From positions 1,387,638 to 1,451,637 of the forward strand of contig JALPQD010000224.1 in NCBI GenBank assembly GCA_023101885.1: 64,000 nt of DNA, written 5' to 3'. Positions 35,510 to 47,910 of this stretch are shown here, in pieces. This DNA comes from Typhlomys cinereus (Eukaryota; Chordata; Mammalia; Rodentia; Platacanthomyidae). The translations under genes were made by a program, and so were the position numbers. Position 1 is the first letter of the stretch. The number at the start of each line of letters is the position of its first letter. The notes under the pieces are model-generated. The model searched no databases, was not told the origin of the DNA, and saw only the letters and a program-made list of their open reading frames with translations.

Positions 35510-38292
35510 CTGTTTGGGAAAAAAGAATACCACAAAATTATTTATTAGGCAAATGATGATATCCACAACAATACATTATTTTGGTTTGTTACATTTGTTC
35601 TATTCCAGACAAGGAGAATATATCTAACATGAAAAAAATTTTTGGTTCCATAATCAACCTAATGTGGCTATAGAGATGTGAGAGACTTCGGATGTTCAGC
35701 TCTAATGTGATTGTTGTGCTGACAGGGGTAGCAACTCTGGAGGTGCAGAAGGCATAACCACTATTTCATTCGTGTGCTATTACTGATCATTGTAACATCT
35801 TTTTTCAGAGTTATTTTAATCAAATGTTATCTAATTCTGCTGAGATGATACTTTTAAAAAGTGAAGCACTTGTAATCCCCTCCTCTCATCACTAAACATT
35901 AGGCTGTACCACACTAAGGAGAAGAAATGACGGAACTATGAGTCCTTAAATAGGAGAAAGAATATAGGGCTTGGATTTAGACAGCTGAATTTAAATTCTT
36001 CCTCAATGTTGGCTGTGAGAGCTTACTAGACCTTTGTTTCCTCCATCTGGAATAATAATAATATGACACCTGGAACTATCATCAGAATCAACAGATTACC
36101 GGAGGAAGCTGGCTCTAATTCCATCTTAAAGGGCATTTTTTTTTTTGGCTCCTTGTTGCTACCAAAGCCTACCATCAACACTCTGCTCTTCTCTACCCCT
36201 CTGCTCCTGTTGCCAAGGAGTTTGCCTTGGTTATTGTTGTCTTCCAATGCAAAGCACTGAAAAAATACCTTAATAATGTTGCTAGTGACATTCCTATTAA
36301 TGTAAACATCACCAAATGCCAATCCTGGTTCTTTGCAATCTCCTACTATATGAAAGCAGTTATTATATAGGATGACTGAAAAGCACAAGCTTTCATTCAC
36401 TCCATTACAAGGCAAATCCACAAGGGATCTAATACATATTTTCATTCATTGTAAAGACCTGTAAAAAAATCTATATGAATCAAAATGACAGCTTTTCATT
36501 CACTAAAACTTGAGTTTCTTCATATTGTGATACTGTTACTGAAGAAAGGAAAGATTGTTTTCTCTGATTTCAGGATCTCCTGCTGAATTTCAAGATTCTA
36601 ATGATGTATAAAATAACCTTGATCATCGCTTCTCGGCCTTTTGGCTAAGATCAAGTGTAAAATAACCTTGATCAAATTCAACACTAATAGTGGAAACATA
36701 ACAAAACTTCAGTGGATAGTTCCAAAGAATCATTGGTATTGCTTCACAGGAAAGCAGACAGCTCCAAAGACTCTAGGGTGGAGTAAGGGGGGCAGAAAAA
36801 AGGTTCTGCGCCCTGCCAGTTGTTCAAAGAAACCAAAAAGAGCCAGAGCTCCTTCAAAAATGCCACAGACTGAATAAGGTAAGGTGCCTCGGAGCAGGTA
36901 TAAGGCACATCGGTGGGGCAGAGAGGGTGGAGGCCTTGAAAGCCAGCTGTCTAACCTGCAAAGGTGCCCCTGTCCCTGGCAAGCCCTAACCTAGTTGCGA
37001 TGGCAAAAGATCCTAGTTGTGATCTGAGTTCCCCCTGTCCTGCAAAAACACCTGTCCTGAAGGCCAACACTGTGCATCTCATTTCTGAAAGACAATCCAG
37101 CCGCCCGACTCCTTCGTCTCTCTGCCTCTCCACTCCAGAACTACGATGCGTGAAACTCACAATGCAGAAAACAGCTCAATAGACCACTGTGGAGACTCCC
37201 ATCCTGTTCTGAACCTGAAGCAAAGGCTATACAATGGAAAGCACATTGTCTGTCTATTGTTAGCTATCGTGTGACATTCAGACATTACCAAGTTATTTAG
37301 AAATGAAAATAAAGAAAAATGAGGTCTAACGGGATCTTACTGTGGAAATTGAGGTAGACTTTTAATATTTGAGTTTTCTCGTTTTCCATCAGAACTAATC
37401 AAAAATAACCACAGAGTCATCTAATTTCCACTTCAACTTTTTCCACTTTTTCAGTAATATGACTTTTTTTTCTAAATGGCATTTAAAACAAAATCATTGT
37501 GACAGAGTTAAGATATGAACAAACTCTAAGTAGAAGTGTTTCTGTCATTTAGAACCTTCACACATAAGATTAACTTACCAAGACAAAAATTGATTTTATG
37601 TCAAAATGCTAAATGTAAGCGAAGAATCATTTACTCAGTCCACCAAGTATCTGCTGAGACAAGCTAGCTCTTAAACCCTAGAAATGTACTCTCCCTTCTC
37701 TCATAACACTTTTAATTGTGTAGATTTGCAACTTTGAAAAAATGCAGAGTAACGTTTAAATCAAATTTCCAGACATAAACTATTTCTTAGAGTATATGTT
37801 TTAATGTTAGTACTGTTTGTCTATTAAAGAAGAAGAGATTGCTTAAATCTTTTTATCTTATCTTACATTATAGTCCTGAGGCTGAAAATTGCCTTTGACT
37901 CAATTTAAGAGCCTTAAATCTACATTTTATTTCCTGGATAAAAGTAACAGTGATGGAGTTAGGCCGGATTGCTTATAAAATATTCTCATCATTGGTTTTT
38001 ATTAATGTTTTACACACAGGATGTTTGTTTCATCTTAGGTCTACTTTTTGCAACAATATTTTGACAACATACTGACTATAGGGAAAAGAATACTCCACAG
38101 TGATGTGTTATCTTAGCAGATGGAGTTAGCGTCCTTTAGCACATCATCTCTAATCTTTTAATGTGTACTCTAGACATCAAGAGTCTAACCCCCAAAGGGT
38201 TATTTACTTCTTAAAATCAAGCTGTCTTTGAAATTTGAATTTCTTTCTAGAAAAGAAGCAATTGACTGAGTAAAGAGGGTATTTCATCTTAC
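35510..38292 (-). other. DSPP: DSPP intron 1
   Basis: Holds the U2 fragment (36610-36674) and, directly after it, a GC-richer stretch (36770-37200) that I could not assign. The rest is AT-rich intron. Confidence 0.6.
36610..36674 (+). pseudogene. U2 snRNA 5'-end fragment with target-site duplication
   Basis: The first 34-35 nt of U2 snRNA (starting atcgcttctcggcc) lie at 36625-36659. They are flanked by perfect 16-bp direct repeats, aaaataaccttgatca, at 36610-36625 and 36659-36674. There is no poly(A) tail. This looks like a tailless, 3'-truncated, L1-mediated insertion within DSPP intron 1. Confidence 0.88.
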
Positions 38293-38378
38293 CTTAAAAG
38301 CTTTCAAACGGTCTTTGAAAATCCAGATTTTCTTATCTTTCTCTTGCAGACTGTAAGTGTCACACTGTCCTGGACTTT
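38293..38378 (-). other. DSPP: DSPP exon 1, noncoding (inferred)
   Basis: A strong donor, TTTTAAG|GTAAGA, ends the proposed exon at 38293. A TTTAAA box at 38406-38411 places the start near 38378. This gives about 86 nt and a 2.8 kb first intron, similar to the roughly 2 kb intron reported in mouse. The start is set by distance only. Confidence 0.6.
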
Positions 38379-38405
38379 TGCATGACAATTTTGTACCTGC
38401 CGAAA

Positions 38406-38438
38406 TTTAAACTCGGTTTGATAATTTTCTCAACCAAT
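38406..38438 (-). promoter_or_regulatory. DSPP: Candidate DSPP core promoter
   Basis: A TATA-like TTTAAAT (TTTAAA at 38406-38411) has an inverted CCAAT box (ATTGG, 38434-38438) 22 bp further upstream on the gene strand. This is nearly the same layout as the DMP1 promoter. Confidence 0.55.
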
Positions 38439-40620
38439 CACTGTTTAGGATCCTGATACGGGGTTATAAAGTGTCACTGTGCCAATGAAACTCATAATAA
38501 CTCTCCATTCCCTCACTCACTGATATGTATTTGTTCACTGAACCATTTGGTTCCAAAAGGACTAGACTTACTTTCACTTAATTAAATAGTTACTAGAAGG
38601 CTATTGTGCATCTTAAATATAGAGAATCAGTGTGATATATCTGAAAAGAGCCACTTAAACTCTGTCACCCTGACATTTCTTGTCTTGCTAAGGTTGCCAA
38701 TCTAAGAAAACTCTAGGTTTCTTTAGTAAATGTGACTGCCTATTTAAGACCCCTGTTATTCCTGAGGTATGTATTAAAGTTTCTGTGCTATAATTCAAGA
38801 AACTGTCTACATGCAGCAGCCCTGACATTGCCCAAAGAATCTCTAAAAGATCTATAAACAGTAACTTCGAGAACACTCTCCGATCTAACTTACACGGTGA
38901 TGTAAAGTTTGCAAGTCGATCAATTTAATACAGAAACTAAACTTTTTAGTGTTCAGACAATGAAATTTACTGTAAGGTAGGTACAAGGACAAACATGTAC
39001 ACAGATATAGATAACAGATTCAGCTGTCGGTCATCATTCAGGTATTTGTGCAAACTTTGGAATGCAAAAGAGAAGACTAAACTGTATTTCAAGCAAAAAT
39101 AGCTGTATCTGGACTCACCATTCCCTTGAGCTCTTCATGTACATGAAGACATTTTTCCTAGTTTATGACTCCCGAAGTTGACAATCTATGTCAAGCTGTG
39201 TACTTGCTTAGAAACTTGCTCTAAACCTTTATGTTGTGATGTCAAAGGATGTAAAATATGTAAGAAGGACTATTCAACAGCTACAGCTCTGAAATTTTAT
39301 ACAGGGAAAAGTAAACAAGCTATTTGTATATAGAGAAAACAGCAAAGTTAAACATGAGTTAGGAGTTGGAGAGAGTGGGAAGGAGGTCTTCTTTGAAGTT
39401 ATGTTTAACAGTAAGCATTTTTCTTTATTATACAGAACAGCTATTTGGGCAGTTTAAAGGGCCTGGCCATATTTAAGACAGCTCAAGTCATTCCTGGGAG
39501 CCACTCCTTTACTCTCATAGACACCAGTGTCAGTAAGCTGAAACTGCTTTCCTTTCCCCTTTGAATTAACATGAGTTGTAATCAGAGACTTCAACATCCC
39601 TCTTGTTGAACATCCCTTCAACAGATGTACAAGATCCAAACATAAGTTCCAACAAACTTGATCTAAAGGACATTGTGAGAAAGCAAAGTAAGCATTCTTT
39701 TTAAGAGCACATGAGACACTTAACAACATAGACATATTCTGGGCTTAAAATGAGTCTCAATAAACTTAAAAGAATTTGAGTTGACAAAGCTTATATGTTG
39801 GCCAAAATCTATTCAATCAGAAGTCAACATGAAAACTTTAGAAATCTTCAAGTATTTGGAAACTAACATACTTCTAAGTACCAAATAATGAAGAATAATC
39901 CAAAAGAGAAATTCAAATACAAAATGAATGAAAATAAAAACATAACATATCAAAGTTTGTGTGATATCATTAAGCAGTAAACGCTTTCCAAAACATTTAT
40001 AGTACTACATACTTGTTTAGAAAATAATGTTTAGAAAAGTAAACATTATTTATGTTTTATAATATATAAATGTTTAGAAAAGTAAAATAGTTTTGAAATA
40101 ATTACCTTAGCATCAACCTAAAGAAATGACAAAAATGAAATAAAAGAAATAATGCCACACTAAAATTAACTCAAGATAAAACAAGAAAATAATAAAGAAA
40201 AAAATCAATGAAAGTCAAGCTGATTTGTTTGAAAACCTCAATAAAAAAAAGAGCCAAATCAAGGAAGAAAAGAGAAGACTTTCATGAGCGGTATCAGGAA
40301 TGAGAGAGATTGTATCACAAAAGATTCTAAAGACTTACTGTAAAAGATTCTGTCAACTATAATAATGGGATGCTATAAACAACTTTATAGTGATAAATTA
40401 ACTATAACTATGTGTACTACTTTTTATCCATGAAAAGAGTTAACTCCATAATTCCAAATCTTCCTGCAAATAAAATGTTGAGCCAAAGTGACTTTCCTTT
40501 ATGAATCCATGACATGCTTCTGAAAAATTGTGCATGCTAATCCTGCATAAACTAAAAAGGAAAAAATGCAATTATTCCATGGTAACAACATCTCTCTGAC
40601 ATAAAACCAAGACCTTACAA
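38439..40620. other. DSPP 5' flank
   Basis: AT-rich and free of recognised repeats. No gene seen. This is the likeliest place for proximal odontoblast regulatory elements. Confidence 0.45.
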
Positions 40621-40636
40621 GAAAATACCACTATTC

Positions 40637-40847
40637 GGGCTGGAGAGGTGGCTCAGGGGTTAAGCCTCTGCCTTGCAGGCAGAAGGTCCTGAGTTCGGAT
40701 CCTAGACCCCACGTATAGACGCCGGCGGAAGCGGGGACGGCCTGCGTTTCTGGTCTTGGTGGGGCGGAGCTTGTGAATCCGGGGCAGAGTAAACAAGAAG
40801 GAGGCGGTGCATGGTGGTTCCTGAATTCGTCCGTGCTTCTACACACA

Positions 40848-40881
<34 letters not shown>

Positions 40882-40918
40882 TGCACAATTGAATAAATAA
40901 TAAAAAAATTAAAAAAAA
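40637..40918 (+). mobile_element. B2-superfamily SINE, young
   Basis: Full length with perfect 16-bp repeats gaaaataccactattc at 40621-40636 and 40919-40934. Confidence 0.93.
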
Positions 40919-41071
40919 GAAAATACCACTATTCACTGATATCCTTCATAAATACTAATGCCCTCATTTTAAACAAAATTTTAGTAAATTAACCACAATG
41001 ACACACAGAAAGATAATTTGTGATGAGCAAGTAAAATCATTCTGAGTGTGCAATGTAAGTCTAACATTTGT

Positions 41072-41334
41072 GGGTTGGAGAGGTAGCTCAGGGGTTAAGC
41101 CTCTGCCTTGCAGGCAGAAGGTCCTGAGTTCGCAGGCAGAAGGTCCTGAGTTCGGATCCTAGACCCCACATATAGATGCTGGGCAGAAGTCGGGGCAGCC
41201 CACATATAGATGCTGGGCAGAAGTCGGGGCAGCCTGCATTTCTCATCCTGGTAGGGCGGAGCCTGTGAATCCCTGGGCAGAGTAAACAAGGAAGAGGTAG
41301 GCGTTCTATGGTGATTCCCGAATTCACCCGTGGT

Positions 41335-41384
<50 letters not shown>

Positions 41385-41420
41385 TGCACAATTGAATAAA
41401 TAATAAAAAAGTTTTAAAAA
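41072..41420 (+). mobile_element. B2-superfamily SINE with two internal duplications
   Basis: Same family, but a roughly 23-bp block (gcaggcagaaggtcctgagt) and a roughly 38-bp block (catatagatgctgggcagaa) are each present twice in tandem, making the copy longer than its neighbours. Confidence 0.9.
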
Positions 41421-41655
41421 TTTGAAAATCATTCAGTGCAAAATGCCAGTGAACTAAAACAGAAATCATATGATTTCAATAGGACCAGGAAAAATTCAAA
41501 GACTTCAAATTAATCACTGATTCAAAAATAAATACAGCCTGGTTTACTGCCACATGCCTGCAGTTCTAACATAGAGAGGAAGAGGTAAAGAGATCATAAG
41601 TTTAATTTATCTGTCTAAAAAAAATTAGTGTGATATCAGTTGAAAACCAGTAGGA

Positions 41656-41935
41656 GGGGCTGGAGAGGTGGCTCAGGGGTTAAGCCTCCGCCTTGTAGGC
41701 GGAAGGTCCTGAATTCGGATCCTAGACCCCACATATAGACGCCGGACAGAAGCGGGGGCGGCCTGCGTTTCTGGTCCTGGTAGGGCGGAGCCTGTGAATC
41801 CCGGGGCAGAGTAAACAAGGAGGAGGTGGAGGCAGTCCATGGTGGTTCCCGAATTTGTCCGTGGTTCTACGCACACATGCACAATTGAACAAAAATGAAA
41901 TAAAAAATATTAAAAAAAAAAAAGAAAAAGAAAAA
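41656..41935 (+). mobile_element. B2-superfamily SINE, young
   Basis: Full length with 14-bp repeats gaaaaccagtagga at 41642-41655 and 41936-41949. It lacks the long CA tract of its neighbours. Confidence 0.92.
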
Positions 41936-41949
41936 GAAAACCAGTAGGA

Positions 41950-43436
41950 AAATATCTAAGATTAACTTTTTTTCTTTTTTATGTATTAACTCTCAAAAGA
42001 CAAATAGTGATGCAGCAGCTAAATCAATGGTTTTTTCACACTTTTTCCAAGATTAAAAAAAGGATTTTATTATCAGCCTCACACACACAAAGTAAAACAT
42101 AGTCCACACTTTGCTCAGTTCTATTATATCCGTTAAGTTCTGCTTATGTCATCAACTGCTAAAACTGGTTTTATGACCCAGTTTATGGGTCATATAATCA
42201 GTGGGGAAACACCAAGATATTCTAGCATGCGCAAAGAGAAAAGCAAGCTTTCTCATTTTTGCAAATAAAGTCATATTTAGAAGTTTATGGAAAGATAAAG
42301 GACAAGTTTAATGGTTAAGAAACTTAAAGAATGTTCGCAATAGTTTCTTTTATTTGTTCCATCCTTTCAGATGCTGGGTTACATTATATTATCCCATTGA
42401 ATATATGACAGCTTTGGTATACAATCTTTTAATTCATAGAAACCATTTTTCTTTCTGACATTTTAGAGTCCACAAACTATAAATGGAAAAATAGTCATTT
42501 GTCATAAAGCTTGAGACAATAAAACCAAAGATGTTTAATAAATGAAAAAGTAGGTAATTGTTTCTTGCTTGTTAAACATGATGGACTTTTTCGCTAAATG
42601 TTTGGTGGCAAATTCTCTGAAGGATATTGGTTTGAAGGGTGATGGCTTCATTGCCCAAGTTTCATCTTATTAGGTCGTGGCCTCCATGTGGGATTTGATT
42701 ACACTTCATCTTTCTGTTAGAGTAAATGAAAAGTTCACGTTACAATTGTAAATTGTTTGATAATAACATAACATTGAATTTTTGAGATAGGATAGACTAT
42801 GCAGCTGAAATTAATAATCTTCTACATTTCAATGGCTTAACACAACAGAAGCTCAATATGGCTCATGGCACAATTCACACAAACCCATTAGTTTTCTCAG
42901 CAGGGACTCGGACATCCAGATTATTCTCACCTTGCTGCTCTATCTTCCTCTACTTTTATCTGGCATCTCGTACCTAGAAGAGAGAGAGAAGACAAGCTTA
43001 TGACAGGCTATAATGGGTATTTTAGCCACGCAGCCTAGCTTTAATTCATTACTCTTGTCTCATTTTGTGGATCTAAACTAGTCATGAGACTCTGTTAAAA
43101 AAAAAGCACTCCTCACTGCTGCTGATCTATTAAGTCAATTTATCCTAGTGCCCAGGAATTTTCATAGTGAGGTACTTCCTAGATTATTTTGTTTGCACTA
43201 GCTGTCCAAAATACCACCCAACAAGAATGACTAAAAAAAAGACTTTCTACTTGGAAACTGAGAGTGCCTGTAATTACAAATAAGTAAATCTGAAAGCCAA
43301 GTTCAATCATCATTTTGAAAGAAGTCAAGAAAACTGTAAAATTTAAAATTGTCTTAGGATGGGCTAAAACAAATGAGACAATGCCAAATGATTAAATCCC
43401 ATAAGAGAAGCAGGACATCCTTGACTTAGTAACATT

Positions 43437-43491
<55 letters not shown>

Positions 43492-44640
43492 TACTTCATC
43501 TCTCTGCTTCTTTTCTCAGAATATTTTCTAATTTAACTTTATGTTGCCATCCTTTAAGATGGCCATACAAAAGCCACCTGCTAGCAGGCATTAAGCATCA
43601 GAGCTGAGATTGGATGAGGGTTCAGCAAAGTTACATGTTAACCCAGAAGCTGCATCAGTGTCACCATTAAAAACTGACATACCCAATGACACATAGCACT
43701 TCCGGGCTGGAGAAGTATTATCACTGTAGGCCAGGAAACTGAAGCCCTTTTAAGCCTCAATCCAAGGCAGATTATGCCCAGATGACCCAGCCGGAACATC
43801 ATGGCACCTACCAGGAAATTTGTTAGCATTGCTGGGCCACCCAAGCTCATATCAACACATGAAACATTTCCAGGGTGCAGAGCCCAGCCCCGCCATCTCT
43901 CCCACGCAACCCACCCACTCGGAGACAATTTTAAACCAAATGTAAATCAGCGGATAACTTGCCTCCATTTGCCTCTTATAGACATGCCTTGGAATTTCCT
44001 CAAACAACAAACTGCCCATCAGTTCAGAAAATGACAGGGTTCCATTTTGAAGGGTCTCTCTGCTCCCTCAAGGGGATGTGGTCAGGAGGAAAGAGGGAAA
44101 GAAGAGGGGCAAGAGACCTCAAATGACTTAAGACTACAGGAGGAATTCAGCTCTAATCTTTCACTTGAGCTATTAAAAATTTGAACAAGTAAAGCTAAAG
44201 GGCAACATCTCATTGAATTTAGTACATAAGATTTGAACAAAGCAGAAAGAAGGACTTTTTATAGCATCAAAAGGAAAATTCTTCCAAAGAACAAGGCCAA
44301 AGAAAATAGTGCCCTGAATTTTTCAGACTATGAGTTCCAATCCATCCAGGAGTTATAAAGTTGATTTTGGTTCTTTTTTGATGTTTTTTAGAGTTTTACA
44401 CATAAATGCAATGAATTTATGTCACTTTCACCCTTTATTACCCAATCCCATAGCCCCTCCTTTTCCTACTGTAAACCTTCTTCCCAACAGTCTCCTTCCT
44501 GCTCTCCCCCCCTCTCATGTGTGTGGCCCACCGAGCTTTCCTCAAGATTGCCTGTACTGGGATGTACCTGAGCCCTTGCTGGAGCCTGAATGATACATGG
44601 ATGGGTACCAGTGAGGAAAATACTCCCCTAATGCCGCCAT
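41950..44640. other. Intergenic
   Basis: No gene recognised. Contains a (TG)n microsatellite at 43440-43488. Confidence 0.5.
43440..43488 (+). repeat. (TG)n microsatellite
   Basis: About 48 bp of TG. Confidence 0.92.
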
Positions 44641-44649
44641 CTTGAATTA

Positions 44650-44900
44650 ACCCTTGATCATCTCTTGGGATCTTGCCTCTTCCATGGTGAAATAAATATT
44701 AAGTGGTCAAATCCCGTGCAAGTCTTGTGGAAGTAGACACAGTTGCAGTGAGTTTTCGGGTGCAGTTGCCCTGTCGTGATGAGAAGATACTGTCTGTCCA
44801 CACTCCTCCCCACCCTCAGGCTCTTACATTCTCACTACCCCCTCTTCCATGCAATTCCCTAAGCCTTGGGAATTTCAGTCAGTTTATAAGAATATAATAG
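44650..44900 (-). mobile_element. L1 3' UTR fragment, old
   Basis: Reverse orientation of the block seen at 47680 and 53040 (plus strand caccctcaggctcttacatt, ccctaagccttggg). Confidence 0.5.
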
Positions 44901-46370
44901 AATATCATAGAATGAAGCAGAGCATCTCACCTGGTAAGTATACATTTTAAAGGTTCTTTTAAATTTGCATGTGTGTTAGGGTCACAGTATAATTATTTTT
45001 ATTAGTGCATTAAAGTGAGAATTTCAAAACTGGTGTAAATGCAGAGTTAACTGCTCTGGAAGCTCATATAATTTGAGTAAGACTCTATCATCAATTAATT
45101 CTCTGGCTTGAAACAAGCTAGAATTTCTTTGAATGTGAGGATTCTAAAGACAGAAACTATACTCATGTCTAAAACTCCCCTTAGCACAGTGATTGCCACA
45201 AAATAGTCACCTAATAAAAAAATGTGTTTCCTTCTCTGTTCTACTTAAGATGTTATGGATAGAAATAGGATTTCCTCTTCCCATAATGAAATGACAGGCC
45301 AAATCTTGTATGAGCCTTATGGAATAAACAGCTGCATTGAATTCAGGACTAGAATAACTCTGTCATATCCAGAAATCACTATTTAGCATCACCCTTTTCA
45401 TCCTGTAGATTTTACTTTCTTACTGCCTCCTCTTCCTCAGTGTTCTCGGAGTCTTGAGATAGAGGGTAAATTAGATGCCCTGTTTAGGGCCAAGAACCCT
45501 ATAGTCATTTATTCTCTGCTCTGTGGCCAGGTGTACTCCTTTATATTAAACTCCTTCCATCCAAAAACGTGCTTCTCAGTTGAGAACTGAAAACTTCCCT
45601 GATTTATGAGTAATGATAAACAAAATGACAGAAAAACCATAGTAGTTTGTTCCCTCTAGGACCTATGACCTTTCCATCTGTAATATTTTTAACTTGGTTT
45701 ATAGTACCATGCATGAATTCCCTTCGTAAGAGCAGCCTTAAATCCAATCAAAAAGCAGTTGGCTACCTTTCCTACCTCCACCCCCCAACCAGTAACACTA
45801 CTGCACAAGTGGACACCTCTTGTCCAGGTGCAATCTGTTATCTTAACTTGTGAGACTTATCTATGTAAAGTACCTGGTAGAGTGCCTTGCACACAGGAAG
45901 TTCTAGACAAATATTAACTGTGATGATGATGATGATGATCTCTCAGTTTTGTATACATTAGTAAGCCATTTTACCTTGTGAGCTTCAGTTGTCTCACAAA
46001 GAGAGATAATAATAACAATGCCTTTTAGACTTAATGCACAATTTACTATATAGTTACTACTATAAGAACAGTAAATGTGTTAGTTACTACTGATATTTTT
46101 GTTCCCATTTCTACAGAATAAGTAATTGTACATGGATGTCTTGGAGTCTGGCTGCGATGTGGTTCATGAGGTAGATAGACACTGCTGTGTGAAAGTCTAC
46201 TATGTATTTTCTAGTTCATTGGCTCTAAGTGCTTTCCTCCATCACCATTCCCTGTTTCTACTGCTTCGGCTACCTCCTCCAGTCTAGCCCTCCTGGACCA
46301 CAGAGCGCAGCCAGCAGAATACATGTGGATACCCAATTAATGAGTTTGGGGTATGTTTAAAAGAAATTGC
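44901..46370. other. Intergenic, nothing recognised
   Basis: No gene or familiar repeat apart from a short (GAT)n run at about 45922-45941. Confidence 0.5.
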
Positions 46371-46678
46371 GGGGCTGGAGAGGTGGCTCAGGGGTTAAGC
46401 CTCCGCCTTGCAGGCAGAAGGTCCTGAGTTCGGATCCCAGATCCCACGTATAGACGCCAGGCGGAAGCGGGGGCGGCCTGCGCTTCTGGTCCTGGTAGGG
46501 CGGAGCCTGTGAATCCCGGGACAGAAGGAGATGAGGAGTCCATGGTGGTTCGCGAATTCGTCCGTGGTTCTACACATACACAGACACACACACACACACG
46601 CGCGCACATACACACACATATGCACACAGTTGAATAAATAATAATAATAATAAAAAATTAAAAAAAAATTAAAATTAA
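46371..46678 (+). mobile_element. B2-superfamily SINE, young
   Basis: Full length with 12-bp repeats aaaagaaattgc at 46359-46370 and 46679-46690. Confidence 0.92.
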
Positions 46679-46719
46679 AAAAGAAATTGCATTAGATAAA
46701 GAATGTATTTCACAAGTAA

Positions 46720-46865
46720 TTTGTTTGTTTATTTGAGACAGGTTCTCATTGGCCCAGGATGATCTGATACCTACTATTAGCCAAAGATGGATACGAACTC
46801 CTCATCCTCCTGCCTCTACTTTCTGAGAGAGGGATCATATGTATGCACTATTATGCCAGCCCCCA
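46720..46865 (-). mobile_element. B1-like SINE
   Basis: Antisense B1 pattern on the plus strand (gagacaggttctcattggcc, cgaactcctcatcctcctgc). Confidence 0.7.
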
Positions 46866-47599
46866 AAAAATTATTTCTATCTAAAATTAAAATTGTCAAC
46901 ATTGGCACACAAATATTAGAGTCACCGATGAAGACATTTCACACAAACTTAGATAGCTCTTGGTTGGACCTCTTTTTTGCACAGAAAACCCTCTCTCTGC
47001 TATTGAAAGATTTGTTTTCTCTGTGGGAGGGACAGATGAGGCATGACCAGTCCGTACAAGAGAAAGAATGCTAAACTGAGGAGGGCTGGGTCTTCACTTG
47101 GAAGACTACCAAAGTACTCATTCACAAGGGAAATTTGCTATCTGTCTGGATTGTCAGGGATATAATTATGTCTACATTTTGTCTAAGCTGATGACAATTA
47201 TATTTGAGGGCTAGGAAACTATACTACCATCATCTTCAAAGTTTAAAAAAACGTGATACTTTCGCCAACATGCCTAAGTTACAAACTAGAAAAAAAGGCT
47301 GATTCGCTATTCAGAAGTGTTGGTTCTGCTTTCAACATGACCACCTTTCAGCATCATCTAAAACCATGTCAGAGTCTAAAAATGGTTAAAGAACACAGAC
47401 AAAAATTACATAGAGTACAATTTTTTTATTTAATCAGAACAGCACAAAATGACATTTCTAAAATGATTCTAATTTTTCCTTATATTGGCAAATCTATAAA
47501 GGACAATTTTAAACATGCATATAAAAAGTAGCAGAAAAACATTACTTAAAAATAATTTTGAAGCTTTGAGTTTTGATTACATATTTTGTTAAGAAAATA

Positions 47600-47910
47600 A
47601 CCTGCTCGAAGAAGGAAAGTGCTCACATTCAGAGAGCTGCAACTGACCAAAGCGCAAAAAAACAAGGGACTATAGACTGTTAGGCCCTAAATAGGTCTTC
47701 TAAATCACCTCCACTCCAAGGCTCAGGGAATATGCAAGAAGGGGAGATAAGAGTGCAAGACCCTGAGAGTGGGAAGGATTCTATGAGACACTATCTTCTG
47801 GACATGACAGGACTGTTATATCCATGAACTTGCTTCAGCTATGTGACTTCCATAAGGCTAAAGGACAAGCAGTCAAACGTGGCATTTGGGAATTACTTAA
47901 GATCCAAACC
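47600..47910 (+). mobile_element. L1 3' UTR fragment, old
   Basis: Shares blocks with 52960-53200 (aagggactatagactg, ggctcagggaatatgcaaga, tcttctggacatgacaggac), the Lx-like L1 3' UTR pattern. Confidence 0.6.

Noticed and set aside
36026..36445. 139-codon minus-strand open frame with a hydrophobic C-terminal stretch
   Set aside because: No family resemblance and no splice or promoter support; it lies within DSPP intron 1, most likely chance.
36625..36659. Functional U2 snRNA gene
   Set aside because: Only the first 34-35 of about 188 nt are present and the flanks are a target-site duplication, so it is a retro-inserted fragment.
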